Both the position numbers and the translations under genes were made by a program. The notes beneath the pieces are model-generated. The model had not been told where the DNA came from, ran no database searches, and saw only the letters and a list, made by a program, of their open reading frames with translations. Shown here piece after piece: positions 16,078-24,753 of a DNA stretch of 43,461 nt. The stretch comes from Streptomyces sp. H27-C3 (GTDB taxonomy: Bacteria > Actinomycetota > Actinomycetes > Streptomycetales > Streptomycetaceae): positions 1 through 43,461 of the forward strand of contig NZ_JASITA010000052.1 in NCBI RefSeq assembly GCF_030063415.1, read 5' to 3'. Position 1 is the first letter of the stretch; each line of letters begins with the position of its first letter.

Positions 16078-17496
16078 CTAGCTGCCGGTACTGACACCGA
16101 GGCCTTCGCTGCGCCCGTCCTTGCCGCCGTCTCCGCGACCGGCCCGGCGACCGCGCTGGACGGCGAGCACCACAAGCCCCGCCAGCAGCCATGCCGCGCC
16201 GACCAGTTGCGCCGTACGCGACGCCTCCACGATCACCGCGATCGCCACCACCGCGCCCAGCACCGGCAGTAGCACATGCCGCCACCACACCGGCGGCCCG
16301 TCCAGCTTGCGCACCGCGAACCAGCTCACCACCGACGCGTGCAGCAGTACGAACGCCGTCAGCGCCCCGATGTCGACCACCGACACCAGGTGGTCCATGC
16401 CGTCGTCGCGCCGGGCAGCCCACACCGCGGCGACCAGCGTCACCACGGCCGCGAGCAGCAGCGCGAGGCGCGGTACGCGCGACTTCGCGTCGATCTTCGC
16501 CAGCATGCTCGGCAGCCGCCGCTCCCGCGCCATCGCGAACAGCAGCCGCCCGGCCGCCGCCTGTCCGGCCAGCGCCGCGAAGGCCGCACCGATCGCCTTG
16601 CTGACCGCCACCAGGTCGTGCAGCCAGCTCCCGGCCGCCGAGTCCACCGTGTCGTAGAACGCCGTGCCCTGGAGCCCGGGATCGGCGGCCAGCTCGGCCG
16701 CCGTCATCGGCGCCAGGAGCGAGGCCAGATACGTCTGCGCCACGAACAGCACACCCGCGAGCACCAAACAGAACAGCACCGCCCGCGCCACCCGCTCCGA
16801 GCCGCCCGTCACTTCCTCCGCGAACGACGCGATCGCGTCGAAGCCGAGGTACGAAAGCACCGCCACCGACACCGCCCCGAGGACCGCCGCCATCGAGAAG
16901 GACCCCATCGAGCCGTCGCCGGTCAGCGGCGAGAGCCAGCCGCGCCGCGCGCCGTCCTGAACGAGCACCACGACCGCGGCGACCACAAAGATCACCAGCA
17001 CGACGATCTCCAGCGCCAGCACCGCGAAGCCGACCCGGGCCGCGGCCCGTACACCCCACATGTTCAGCGCGGTCGTCACCAGGACCGCGATCGCCGTCCA
17101 CACCCACTGCGAAACGGACGGCACGAGCGCGTGCATCGCGATTCCGGAGAAGAGATACGCGACGGCGGGGATCAGCAGATAGTCGAGCATCGCCATCCAG
17201 CCCGCGATGAAACCGGGCCCCTCTCCGAGAGCTTTCCGGGCGTACGCGAAGACCGAACCCGCCTGGGGGACCACCCGGACCATCTGCGCGTAACTGAACG
17301 CGGTGAAAGCCATCGCGACCGTGGCGACCAGATAGACCAGGGCCACCGCACCGTGCGACTTCGCGTCGAGGGTCCCGAATACTCCGACGGGGGCCATCGG
17401 AGCGATGAAGAGCAGCCCGTAGACGACGAGATCACGAAAGCCCAGACTGCGTCGCAGTCCCGTCGTCCCCGCCGCCTCACCTTGGGATGTGGACAT
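16078..17496 (-). CDS. APC-family amino acid/polyamine permease
   Basis: 472 aa with about 12 hydrophobic segments and a charged cytoplasmic tail (GRRAGRGDGGKDGRSEG). N-terminal features are those of the APC superfamily: LGFRDLVVYGLLFIAPMAPVG, then VPQAGSVFAYARKALGEGPGF in helix 3. It imports an amino acid or amine with protons or exchanges it; the substrate cannot be read from sequence. The ATG at 17496 has GGAGG 4-5 nt upstream. The open frame continues 99 nt further through a 12-bp tandem repeat, giving an unlikely MHVP-rich extension. It precedes xseA-xseB by 9 nt, so the three are probably cotranscribed. Confidence 0.9.
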   Translation of the reverse strand: MSTSQGEAAGTTGLRRSLGFRDLVVYGLLFIAPMAPVGVFGTLDAKSHGAVALVYLVATVAMAFTAFSYAQMVRVVPQAGSVFAYARKALGEGPGFIAGWMAMLDYLLIPAVAYLFSGIAMHALVPSVSQWVWTAIAVLVTTALNMWGVRAAARVGFAVLALEIVVLVIFVVAAVVVLVQDGARRGWLSPLTGDGSMGSFSMAAVLGAVSVAVLSYLGFDAIASFAEEVTGGSERVARAVLFCLVLAGVLFVAQTYLASLLAPMTAAELAADPGLQGTAFYDTVDSAAGSWLHDLVAVSKAIGAAFAALAGQAAAGRLLFAMARERRLPSMLAKIDAKSRVPRLALLLAAVVTLVAAVWAARRDDGMDHLVSVVDIGALTAFVLLHASVVSWFAVRKLDGPPVWWRHVLLPVLGAVVAIAVIVEASRTAQLVGAAWLLAGLVVLAVQRGRRAGRGDGGKDGRSEGLGVSTGS

Positions 17497-17510
17497 CGAG
17501 CCTCCGTACA

Positions 17511-17594
17511 TAGGGACGTGCATGGGGACGTGCATGGGAGACGTGCATAGGGACGTGCATAGGGACGTGTATGGGGACGTGCATGGGACGTGCA
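17511..17594. repeat. 12-bp tandem repeat in the permease/ispH divergent spacer
   Basis: Seven head-to-tail units of T(A/G)GGGACGTGCA: five of 12 bp, one of 13 and one of 11. They occupy the spacer between two divergent genes, ending about 85 bp before the ispH start and beginning 15 bp before the permease ATG. They lie where promoter and leader of the permease must be. Confidence 0.95.
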
Positions 17595-17644
17595 TGGGGC
17601 CGGACCGTGGAGCCGGCTCACCATCTTGAGCACAGAGGCGATCT

Positions 17645-17671
17645 TTGGCTTGGCAGGCACGGCCTTACGAT
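17645..17671 (+). promoter_or_regulatory. Leaderless promoter of ispH
   Basis: TACGAT (17666-17671) is followed by 7 nt and the ATG at 17679. TTGGCT or TTTGGC (from 17644/17645) is a possible -35 with a 15-16 nt spacer. No ribosome site precedes the chosen ATG. Confidence 0.5.
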
Positions 17672-17678
17672 GGGAAAC

Positions 17679-18665
17679 ATGACTGCTACTGCCGCCCGAG
17701 CCCGTCGTGTCCTGCTCGCCGCTCCCCGTGGCTATTGCGCGGGCGTGGACCGCGCCGTGATCGCCGTGGAGAAAGCTCTGGAGCAGTACGGAGCCCCGAT
17801 TTATGTGCGTCACGAGATCGTTCACAACAAGTACGTCGTGCAGACCCTGGAGCGGAAGGGCGCGATCTTCGTCGAGCGGACGGACGAGGTCCCCGAGGGA
17901 TCGATCGTGATGTTCTCCGCGCACGGCGTCGCGCCGACCGTCCACGCGGAGGCCGCCGAGCGCAAGCTCGCGACCATCGACGCGACCTGCCCGCTGGTCA
18001 CCAAGGTCCACAAGGAAGCCGTCCGCTTCGCCCAGGAGGACTACGACATCCTCCTCATCGGCCACGAGGGCCACGAGGAAGTCATCGGCACCTCGGGTGA
18101 GGCCCCGGACCACATCACGCTGGTCGACGGCCCCGACGACGTCGCCAACATCACCGTCCGCGACGAGTCGAAGGTTGTCTGGCTCTCCCAGACCACGCTC
18201 TCCGTGGACGAGACGATGGAGACGGTCGACGCGATCAAGAGTAAGTTCCCGAACCTGCTCTCACCGCCGAGCGACGACATCTGCTACGCCACCCAGAACC
18301 GCCAGATCGCGGTGAAGAAGCTGAGCGAGGACGCCGAGTTGGTCATCGTCGTCGGCTCCAAGAACTCATCGAACTCCATCCGCATGGTCGAGGTCGCCCT
18401 CGATGCGGGCGCCGCCGCCGCGCACCTGGTCGACTTCGCCGACGAGATCGACGAGGCCTGGCTGGAGGGTGTCACCACGGTCGGCCTCACCTCCGGCGCC
18501 TCGGTGCCCGACGTACTGGTCGACGGTGTGCTGGAGTGGCTGGCCGAGCGCGGCTACGGCGACGTGGAGACGGTCAAGACCGCCGACGAGTCGATCACCT
18601 TCTCGCTCCCCAAGGAGCTCCGCCGCGACCTGCGCGCGGAGGCGGCGGGCCTTTCGGAGAAGTAG
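17679..18665 (+). CDS. ispH: 4-hydroxy-3-methylbut-2-enyl diphosphate reductase
   Basis: Last step of the MEP isoprenoid pathway: reduces HMBPP to IPP and DMAPP with a [4Fe-4S] cluster. 328 aa. The three cluster Cys are in PRGYCAGVDRA near residue 20, DATCPLVTKVH near 105 and DICYATQNRQ near 205. HGV and the substrate-binding segment VGSKNSSNS are also present. Earlier in-frame ATG codons exist, one 9 nt upstream inside the -10 box, but the start at 17679 fits a leaderless transcript and the family N-terminus. It is divergent from the APC permease across the tandem repeat. Confidence 0.97.
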   Translation: MTATAARARRVLLAAPRGYCAGVDRAVIAVEKALEQYGAPIYVRHEIVHNKYVVQTLERKGAIFVERTDEVPEGSIVMFSAHGVAPTVHAEAAERKLATIDATCPLVTKVHKEAVRFAQEDYDILLIGHEGHEEVIGTSGEAPDHITLVDGPDDVANITVRDESKVVWLSQTTLSVDETMETVDAIKSKFPNLLSPPSDDICYATQNRQIAVKKLSEDAELVIVVGSKNSSNSIRMVEVALDAGAAAAHLVDFADEIDEAWLEGVTTVGLTSGASVPDVLVDGVLEWLAERGYGDVETVKTADESITFSLPKELRRDLRAEAAGLSEK

Positions 18666-18743
18666 TCGTTGGTGACCGCGGACTCCACCGGGATGTGGCT
18701 GTCCGTCGCGTCACTGTCGGCGCCACACCGTAACGTTGGCTTC

Positions 18744-19502
18744 ATGAACGTCTTCGGTGTGGACATCGGCGGTTCGGGCATCAAGGGTGCTCCCGTGGAC
18801 CTGGAGCGGGGCGACCTGGCCGAACCGCGGCACAAAGTGCTGACCCCGCACCCGGCCACGCCCGACGGCGTGGCGGACTGCGTGAGAGAGGTCGTCGATC
18901 ACTTCGCCTGGTCGGGCCCCGTCGGCGTCACCTTCCCCGGCGTGGTCACCGACGGCGTCACCCGGACCGCGGCCAACGTCGACAAGGGCTGGGTGGACCT
19001 GGACGCGGGCGCGCTCCTCGGTGAGCGCATCGGCTTGCCCGTCACAGTCCTCAACGACGCGGACGCCGCCGGGGTCGCGGAGATGACCTTCGGCGCGGGC
19101 AAGGACCGCAAGGGCACGGTCTTCCTGCTCACGTTCGGCACCGGCATCGGCAGCGCGCTCTTCCGCGACGGCGTCCTGGTGCCCAACACGGAGCTGGGAC
19201 ATCTGGAGCTGCACGGGCACGACGCGGAGAAGCACGCGTCGACGAAGGCCAAGGAGGACGAGGACCTGAGCTGGCAGCACTGGGCGCACCGGGTGCAAAA
19301 GTACCTGGCGCACGTCGAGATGCTGTTCTCGCCGGAGCTGTTCATCATCGGCGGCGGAGTCAGCCGCAAGGCCGACCGGTTCGTCCCGCTGATCGAGGAC
19401 ATCCGCGCCGAGATCGTCCCCGCGCAGCTGCAGAACAACGCGGGGATCGTGGGCGCGGCGATGGCGGCGCCGAAGACGGGGACGCCGGGCTGGAGCCGGT
19501 AG
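18744..19502 (+). CDS. ppgK: Polyphosphate glucokinase
   Basis: Phosphorylates glucose using polyphosphate or ATP; ROK family, cytoplasmic. 252 aa. FGVDIGGSGIKGAPVDL at the N-terminus is the phosphate-binding loop, TVLNDADAAGVAEM holds the catalytic Asp, LTFGTGIGSALF follows, and the stretch STKAKEDEDLSWQHWAHR near residue 175 is typical of polyphosphate-using members rather than plain ATP-glucokinases. TAACGT (18731-18736) lies 7 nt before the ATG, a leaderless arrangement. The last codons run into a 19-bp tandem repeat. It follows ispH by 78 bp. Confidence 0.95.
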   Translation: MNVFGVDIGGSGIKGAPVDLERGDLAEPRHKVLTPHPATPDGVADCVREVVDHFAWSGPVGVTFPGVVTDGVTRTAANVDKGWVDLDAGALLGERIGLPVTVLNDADAAGVAEMTFGAGKDRKGTVFLLTFGTGIGSALFRDGVLVPNTELGHLELHGHDAEKHASTKAKEDEDLSWQHWAHRVQKYLAHVEMLFSPELFIIGGGVSRKADRFVPLIEDIRAEIVPAQLQNNAGIVGAAMAAPKTGTPGWSR

Positions 19503-19600
19503 TCCTGCCCAGAGCCGGTAGTCCTGCATGGAGTTGGGATTCCGGCCTTGAGCCGGGCGCTCCGGCTTGGAGCGGGTTCTCCGGCCTGGAGTCGGGATTC
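19484..19600. repeat. 19-bp tandem repeat at and beyond the ppgK 3' end
   Basis: About six degenerate head-to-tail units of 19-20 bp (consensus TCCGGCCTGGAGCCGGGAT) start in the last ppgK codons and end 20 bp before the stop of the convergent DUF6542 gene. The unit ending in AGCCGGTAG repeats the ppgK end, including its stop codon. Confidence 0.85.
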
Positions 19601-19619
19601 CAGGAACGGGCACTCAGCC

Positions 19620-20219
19620 CTACAGGGCGTCCTGCTTGCCGGGTCGGCGGCCACGGGTGGCGCCCGCCGCCAGTGCCTGTCGGCGCCGCCCCATCAGCCG
19701 CACTTTGCGTACGGTTGCGATGAGCCCGGCGACGAGGGTGCCGCCGTACAGCCAGCCCGCGTGCACGGCGAGCGCGGTGACGACGGCCATGATGCGGCTG
19801 CCGAGCCCGCTCGCGCCGCCCGCGATCGGCACCATCCCGACGGCGAAGGCGATCGGCACCACGATCGGCGCGCTCACCAGGTCGGCGGGCCGCACCCACA
19901 GCGCGGTCAGGGCGCTGACCGGCAGGAACAGCAGCCCGTACACGAGCGGCGAGCCGTCGAGCAGCAGCCAGTCCAGGCCGCCGAGCACCAGCATCGTCGT
20001 CGCGGCGAACAGCCCGCTGCCGAGCCCGGTCAGTCGCGGATTCGGCAGCCGCCGCAGCGCGAGGACCACGGGCGGGACGGCCCGGCCCGGCCGGGATGCC
20101 GCCCGGTAGACACGTGCGGAACCGGAGGCGGCCGAGGCCTCGGCGGGACCGACCGACGGGAGCAGGGGCGTCTGCGGCCGCTGCTGGTGACGAGGGGTAC
20201 GTGTCCTGGGTTGCTCCAC
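19620..20219 (-). CDS. DUF6542 membrane protein
   Basis: 199 aa. A Pro/Arg-rich cytoplasmic N-terminus of about 60 residues is followed by four hydrophobic segments (around 65-85, 88-108, 112-135 and 140-165) and a basic tail KVRLMGRRRQ. This layout and its position beside ppgK/ychF fit the actinobacterial DUF6542 family, for which no function is known. It is convergent with ppgK; the short space between them holds the 19-bp repeats. Confidence 0.8.
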   Translation of the reverse strand: MEQPRTRTPRHQQRPQTPLLPSVGPAEASAASGSARVYRAASRPGRAVPPVVLALRRLPNPRLTGLGSGLFAATTMLVLGGLDWLLLDGSPLVYGLLFLPVSALTALWVRPADLVSAPIVVPIAFAVGMVPIAGGASGLGSRIMAVVTALAVHAGWLYGGTLVAGLIATVRKVRLMGRRRQALAAGATRGRRPGKQDAL

Positions 20220-20338
20220 GTGGACAACGTAGGTCGCAAGGCGGCAGGAATCAGGCGCAGGACACGCCCTTTGGGTGACCTTGGCTCTGAGTTCGACGCC
20301 GGGCCGCGTGCCCGGCCGGCCTCATCGGGGCTCCCGGC

Positions 20339-20366
20339 GCGGGCCCGTCGGGCCCGCCCGTAAACT
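20339..20366 (+). promoter_or_regulatory. Palindrome and -10 box upstream of ychF
   Basis: GCGGGCCC-GTC-GGGCCCGC (20339-20357) is directly followed by TAAACT (20361-20366), a good -10 hexamer about 105 nt upstream of the ychF GTG. The palindrome covers the spacer region, so it could be an operator; with this GC content it could also be chance. Confidence 0.4.
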
Positions 20367-20471
20367 GGGGGATCGGTCCGCCCGGGTCCGCACGGACCCG
20401 GCGGCGGACCGGCACCGCACAAGCCGCACCCCACTCCTCGCTCCTCATCCTCACTTCAGGAAGTCGCCAAC

Positions 20472-21560
<1,089 letters not shown>

Positions 21561-21607
21561 GCGTTTATTCACTCCAAGTTTGAATCTCCGTCAAGTTCGC
21601 AGGCGGC

Positions 21608-21689
21608 AAGGGGTCGACTTCTTCGGGAGTCGGCTCCTTGCCGGTTCCCGTGCTGGATGAGCGCCGGATTTCCTGACGTGCCGTCACCT
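21608..21689 (+). repeat. Direct repeat copy 1 (with hairpin)
   Basis: About 80 bp similar to 23718-23798 in the same orientation. Shared words include GGGGTCG, GGAG(T/C)CGGC(T/C)CCTTGC, TTCCCGTGCTGG and CGTCACCT. Its first part folds into a hairpin and could terminate ychF. Confidence 0.7.
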
Positions 21690-21713
21690 GGGCGTTGAAA
21701 ACGTCGCAGGACT

Positions 21714-22859
21714 CTAGTCGACCATCGGTTCGAGCATCGGCTGGAAGGAGGAGTCCTCCTCGTCGGGGGTATGCGGGAGGAAGCCGTCGGGGCGGTGCGG
21801 GCGGCGGTGGCGAGGAGGCGGCGCAGAACCTCCTGTTCGTTGGCTGGGGGGGGCGAGGAGGCGATCGCGCACCGCGGGGTGGTCCGGGTTGACGTCGAGG
21901 TAGTCGGCGCTGAGGGCCGGGGGGCGGAAGCCGGTCAGGGCGTCGTGCCAGTACGGGAGGACGATAGTGAGGGTCATGGCCTCGGCGAGCAGGGAGGCCC
22001 GGCCCTCGGAGTCGGCGTAGAGGACGGGACGAGGTCCGCCGGGGACGACCGGGCCGCAGAGGTAGTGGGTGCCGCCCGCGTTGCAGCCGGCGACGGGCTC
22101 CACCCGGAGGCCGTTGGGCAGGGCGATCGGTTCGATCGGGTCGGTGCGGGCGAGGTCGAACTCTCCGTCGCAGGCCAGGTAGGAAGCGGCCTCGGGATGC
22201 GCGGCGATCCTGCGGAGCAGTGCGTCGTCCGAGAGGGCTGCGGGGTTGAGGGCTGCGGTGATCGCAGGGGTGAGGGGATGTCCGGCGAGGACGTGGCGGA
22301 CGGCGTCGAGGGGGACGGGGCGCTCGTAGTAGTCCTCGAAGTGGGCCTGGACGGTTTCGGGGGAGCGGTCGGCGAGGAGGCGGAAGAGGAAGCCGGAGCC
22401 GTCCGGGTCCTCGCTGCCGGGCGGGAAGGCGATGGCCGAGCCGGTGCGCCAGGCCGTGTCGCCGGTCTCCCGCCACAGGCAGGCGGTGACGCGAGGGGCG
22501 TCGATGTCCTCGTCGTGGAAGGCGGGTTCGTCCAGGAGCGGGCTCAGCGCGGCGGGCACTTCGTCGACGACGCCGGGCCATACCTGCTCGTCGTCCGTGC
22601 CGTACGGGCTCATCTCCGACTCGTGGCCGAAGCCGCGTATGAGCATGCCGGCCGGGGTGAAGAGAACGGAGAAGTCGTCCCCCGAGCCGTTGTCCATCAA
22701 GGCTGCCTCCTCACCGGGGCCCCAGGCGGTGTCGAAGCCGTAGCAGCAGAACTGCGGATCGCCGCCGATCGCGGCATCCAGAACGGCCAACGCGCGCAGG
22801 TGGGAGCGGAGCTCAGCGGGGTCGGGGAGGTGGGCGACGCTCTTGTGCACAGTGCTCAT
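21714..22859 (-). CDS. Unrecognised protein, probably double-frameshifted near its end
   Basis: 381 aa from the ATG at 22859. I do not recognise the family. The protein is acidic and soluble, with no signal or membrane segment. Mid-protein patterns (DDALLRRIAAHPEAASYLACDGEFDL) resemble short helical repeats. Near 21846-21853 a run of 8 G (8 C on the coding strand) precedes about 10 codons with many A/T third bases, unlike the rest of the gene. Shifting the frame there restores typical codons (ANEQEVLRRLLATAAR), and the original frame looks natural again by FLPHTPDEEDSS. It lies 3' to the RelE module on the same strand. Confidence 0.65.
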   Translation of the reverse strand: MSTVHKSVAHLPDPAELRSHLRALAVLDAAIGGDPQFCCYGFDTAWGPGEEAALMDNGSGDDFSVLFTPAGMLIRGFGHESEMSPYGTDDEQVWPGVVDEVPAALSPLLDEPAFHDEDIDAPRVTACLWRETGDTAWRTGSAIAFPPGSEDPDGSGFLFRLLADRSPETVQAHFEDYYERPVPLDAVRHVLAGHPLTPAITAALNPAALSDDALLRRIAAHPEAASYLACDGEFDLARTDPIEPIALPNGLRVEPVAGCNAGGTHYLCGPVVPGGPRPVLYADSEGRASLLAEAMTLTIVLPYWHDALTGFRPPALSADYLDVNPDHPAVRDRLLAPPSQRTGGSAPPPRHRRPHRPDGFLPHTPDEEDSSFQPMLEPMVD

Positions 22860-22963
22860 GGCGTCACGGAAGCAGCCACCACTGACAACCTGGCACGGTC
22901 GACCCGGCCAGTGGCGCGCCACCTCCAGCGCATTCCGACCGGCCGGGTGTTCCCGGTGCGGGA

Positions 22964-23227
22964 TCAGGTGTCGTAGACCGTTGAGCGGTGCCCGACATGC
23001 ACGACCCACACCACCAGCTCTCCGTTGTCGATGGTGTAGATGACGCGGCAGTCACCCACGCGTAGGCGCCGGCGGTCGGGCTGAGAGACGAGTGCGGTGG
23101 TGTTGAAGCCGAGTGGGTCGTTTTCCAGCTCGGTCAGCTTTGCCAGAATACGGAGTGCCACATCGCGGGGAATCTTTCGCAGCTCCGCTTGGGCCTCAGG
23201 TTGAAAGGCGGTGCGGTACTCACTCAC
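22964..23227 (-). CDS. RelE/ParE-superfamily toxin
   Basis: 87 aa. RelE-type toxins cleave mRNA in the ribosomal A site. The family shape is clear: FQPEAQAELRKIPRDVALRIL (helical N-half), then RRRLRVGDCRVIYTIDNGELVVWVVHVGHR with the basic residues and final H..R used for catalysis and RNA binding. The GTG start overlaps the antitoxin end by 8 bp (GTGAGTGA), so translation is coupled. The antitoxin is upstream, as in standard type II modules. Confidence 0.9.
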   Translation of the reverse strand: MSEYRTAFQPEAQAELRKIPRDVALRILAKLTELENDPLGFNTTALVSQPDRRRLRVGDCRVIYTIDNGELVVWVVHVGHRSTVYDT

Positions 23228-23489
23228 TGCGCGCCAGGGTCTCCCTCATGATGTCCTCAAGGGGAATGCCGACCGCGGGGTTCGCCATTCTCTCGTCGAT
23301 GATCTGATTGATCTCGCGCTCTTCCCATTCCTGGTACTTCCGCAGGGTCTCGATGGACACCACTGCGGCGACTTCCTTGCCTCGACGCGTGATCACCGTG
23401 GGCACGTCGTCGCGATCAGCACGCTCCACGACCTCGGCCAGGTGTGCGCGCACGTCGCGGATGGACTCTATGGGCAGTGGGTGCGTCAT
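23220..23489 (-). CDS. Phd/YefM-family antitoxin
   Basis: 89 aa. The N-terminal DNA-binding half has the Phd/YefM pattern: PIESIRDVRAHLAEVVERAD, then VPTVITRRGKEVAAVVSIETLRKYQEWE. The C-terminal half (NQIIDERMANPAVGIPLEDIMRETLA) should wrap the RelE toxin. The ATG at 23489 is chosen because it starts the conserved domain; an earlier in-frame ATG at 23525 would put the start inside the candidate operator. It probably represses its own promoter together with the toxin. Confidence 0.9.
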   Translation of the reverse strand: MTHPLPIESIRDVRAHLAEVVERADRDDVPTVITRRGKEVAAVVSIETLRKYQEWEEREINQIIDERMANPAVGIPLEDIMRETLARSE

Positions 23490-23495
23490 GCTCTC

Positions 23496-23523
23496 AAGTG
23501 TACCAAGTGTCTCATGTGTACAC
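23496..23523 (-). promoter_or_regulatory. Candidate operator of the relE/phd module
   Basis: Contains the 8-bp palindrome GTGTACAC (23516-23523) and two AAGTGT words (23496-23501 and 23505-23510) a few bases upstream of the antitoxin start. YefM/Phd-type antitoxins typically bind TGTACA-centred sites, which this matches. Confidence 0.55.
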
Positions 23524-23717
23524 AATGCGACGAGGGGTTTTGCTGTCGCGGTCGGTGATGGGTGTGCTGGATGGACTCCGGCTGTGCTGGATCAGTGCTG
23601 GATGCGGCCGCACGGAAACCCGTTTTCGCAGGTCGGAGCGGTGCCCTGAATGTGCCGCTTCGACGTGCGAGCGGATGGAACAACACCACGTTGGCAGCCT
23701 GGCACATGCGCAGCTCA

Positions 23718-23798
23718 GAGGGGTCGGCTCTTCCGGGAGCCGGCCCCTTGCTGTTTCCCGTGCTGGGATGGTGCTGATTTTCCGAGAGGTCGTCACCT
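23718..23798 (+). repeat. Direct repeat copy 2 (with hairpin)
   Basis: Second copy of the ~80-bp repeat seen at 21608-21689. The first part is a good hairpin (GGGGTCGGCT / AGCCGGCCCC). It ends right before the YefM promoter. The rest of the gap 23524-23717 has no supportable gene; it holds several GTGCTGGAT words of the same kind. Confidence 0.7.
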
Positions 23799-23800
23799 AT

Positions 23801-23851
23801 TTGGTACCGCTCGAGCCCACTGTGAGTGGTGCGTTATTCGGTACCGCTTGA
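23801..23851 (+). promoter_or_regulatory. Paired GGTACC sites upstream of yefM
   Basis: TTGGTACCGCTCGAG (23801-23815) and TTCGGTACCGCTTGA (23837-23851) are near-identical sites 36 bp apart. Each has a GGTACC palindromic core. The last ends 16 bp before the yefM ATG. They are good candidates for autoregulatory YefM binding sites, differing in sequence from the operator of the neighbouring module. Confidence 0.55.
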
Positions 23852-23867
23852 TGTGGGGGGTCAGCCC

Positions 23868-24149
23868 ATGTCCATAATTGCGAGCGAAGCCCGCAAGGCT
23901 CTCTTTCCGCTGATCAAGAAGGTCAACGACGATCACGAGACCATCGAGATTGTCTCCAAGCACGGCAATGCCGTGCTCGTCTCGGCCGAGAACTACGCGG
24001 CGCTGCGCGAGGGCTCGTACCTGCTGCGCTCGCCTGCGAACGCACGACGACTCCTCAAGGCGTACGAGAACGCCCTGGGCGACATCAACGTGTCGGAGCG
24101 CGAGCTGATCGATCCGGATGCTGTGGATCCTGCTGCGGGTGCCGTGTGA
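23868..24149 (+). CDS. yefM: YefM antitoxin
   Basis: 93 aa. The N-terminus SIIASEARKALFPLIKKVNDDHETIEIV.S..GNAVLVSAENYAALREGSYLL is a clear YefM DNA-binding domain. The acidic tail (GDINVSERELIDPD) binds the toxin. The ATG at 23868 is preceded by GGGGGTC. The stop codon overlaps the toxin GTG by 4 bp, giving coupled translation. A homologous yefM/yoeB pair is known as a functional module in S. coelicolor/lividans (from memory). Confidence 0.93.
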   Translation: MSIIASEARKALFPLIKKVNDDHETIEIVSKHGNAVLVSAENYAALREGSYLLRSPANARRLLKAYENALGDINVSERELIDPDAVDPAAGAV

Positions 24150-24400
24150 GGCTTGTCTTCGAGGATCAGGGCTCGGAGGACTACACGTCCTGGCTCAAGA
24201 ACGACCGCAAGACGCTCGTGCGGATCAACAAGCTCATCGAGGACGTCAAGCGTGACCCCGTCACGGGGATCGGCAAGCCCGAGCCGCTGAAGTACCACTT
24301 GCCCGGGGCGTGGTCGAGGCGGATCGACGACGAGCACCGCCCTGTCTATCTGGTCACGGACAAGGAGGTCGTCATCCTCGCAGCCCGCTGTCATTACTGA
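24146..24400 (+). CDS. yoeB: YoeB toxin (ribosome-dependent mRNA interferase)
   Basis: 84 aa, the usual length for Txe/YoeB. It cleaves mRNA at start or A-site codons on the ribosome. Family marks are LVFEDQGSEDYTSWLKNDRKTLVRINKLI at the N-terminus, GIGKPEPLKYHLPGAWSRRID with the catalytic Glu, the ..DEHRPVYLV strand with Arg, and the C-terminal ILAARCHY with the catalytic His and Tyr. All expected residues are present, so it is probably active. It follows yefM with a 4-bp overlap (GTGA). Confidence 0.95.
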   Translation: MRLVFEDQGSEDYTSWLKNDRKTLVRINKLIEDVKRDPVTGIGKPEPLKYHLPGAWSRRIDDEHRPVYLVTDKEVVILAARCHY

Positions 24401-24485
24401 CCGCCGGGCTGTCCGTGTTGGGGTGCTGCTCTCGTGCCGGAATGATGCTGGGGAGCGATCGAAGCGGAAGTTCGGAAGCGGCTGC

Positions 24486-24620
24486 TCACCAGCTGGTCTC
24501 GGCCGCAAAGTACTTCGCGGCCCTCCGCGGGATCTCCCGCTCGAGCTCGAGTTCCTTCACCCGTGCCCGCAGCTGCCGCTTCTCCTTCTCCATCACGCCG
24601 GCCTCGCCGACGCCGGGCCG
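24486..24620 (-). pseudogene. IS3-family transposase OrfA remnant (C-terminal part)
   Basis: Reads ARPGVGEAGVMEKEK, then RVKELELEREIPRRAAKYF and AAETSW before a stop. This is the leucine-zipper-like end of IS3 OrfA, whose usual form is ERDILRKAAKYFAGETNW. There is no N-terminal HTH part upstream and no OrfB after it, so it is a dead fragment of about 45 codons. Confidence 0.65.
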
Positions 24621-24665
24621 GGCAGCCTGTTCTGGAGCGGGAGCTGAGGTGCCCCCTCAACACCC

Positions 24666-24753
24666 GATGCCCACGCGTCGCCGGCCGTCATCGCGGCCCT
24701 GCGCCAGGACGGGTGCACCTTCACCGACCTACGGCCGCTGCTCACCGGGGGGA
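24666..24753 (+). pseudogene. Fragment of a polysaccharide deacetylase, C-terminal part
   Basis: The plus-strand frame reads DAHASPAVIAALRQDGCTF then TDLRPLLTGG. It aligns with the end of the intact neighbour (DAQALPQIIDAIRSRGYRI then TDLRTLLDG). It has no start or upstream domain. It is convergent with, and overlaps, the 3' end of the intact minus-strand deacetylase gene. The matching N-terminal part lies 1.7 kb downstream, at 26422. Confidence 0.5.

Noticed and set aside
17511..17594. CRISPR-like array
   Set aside because: Units are contiguous with no spacers and no cas genes are present; it is a simple tandem repeat.
17571..17678. Longer IspH start through the tandem repeat
   Set aside because: The extension has no family similarity and would start within the repeats; the leaderless start at 17679 fits better.
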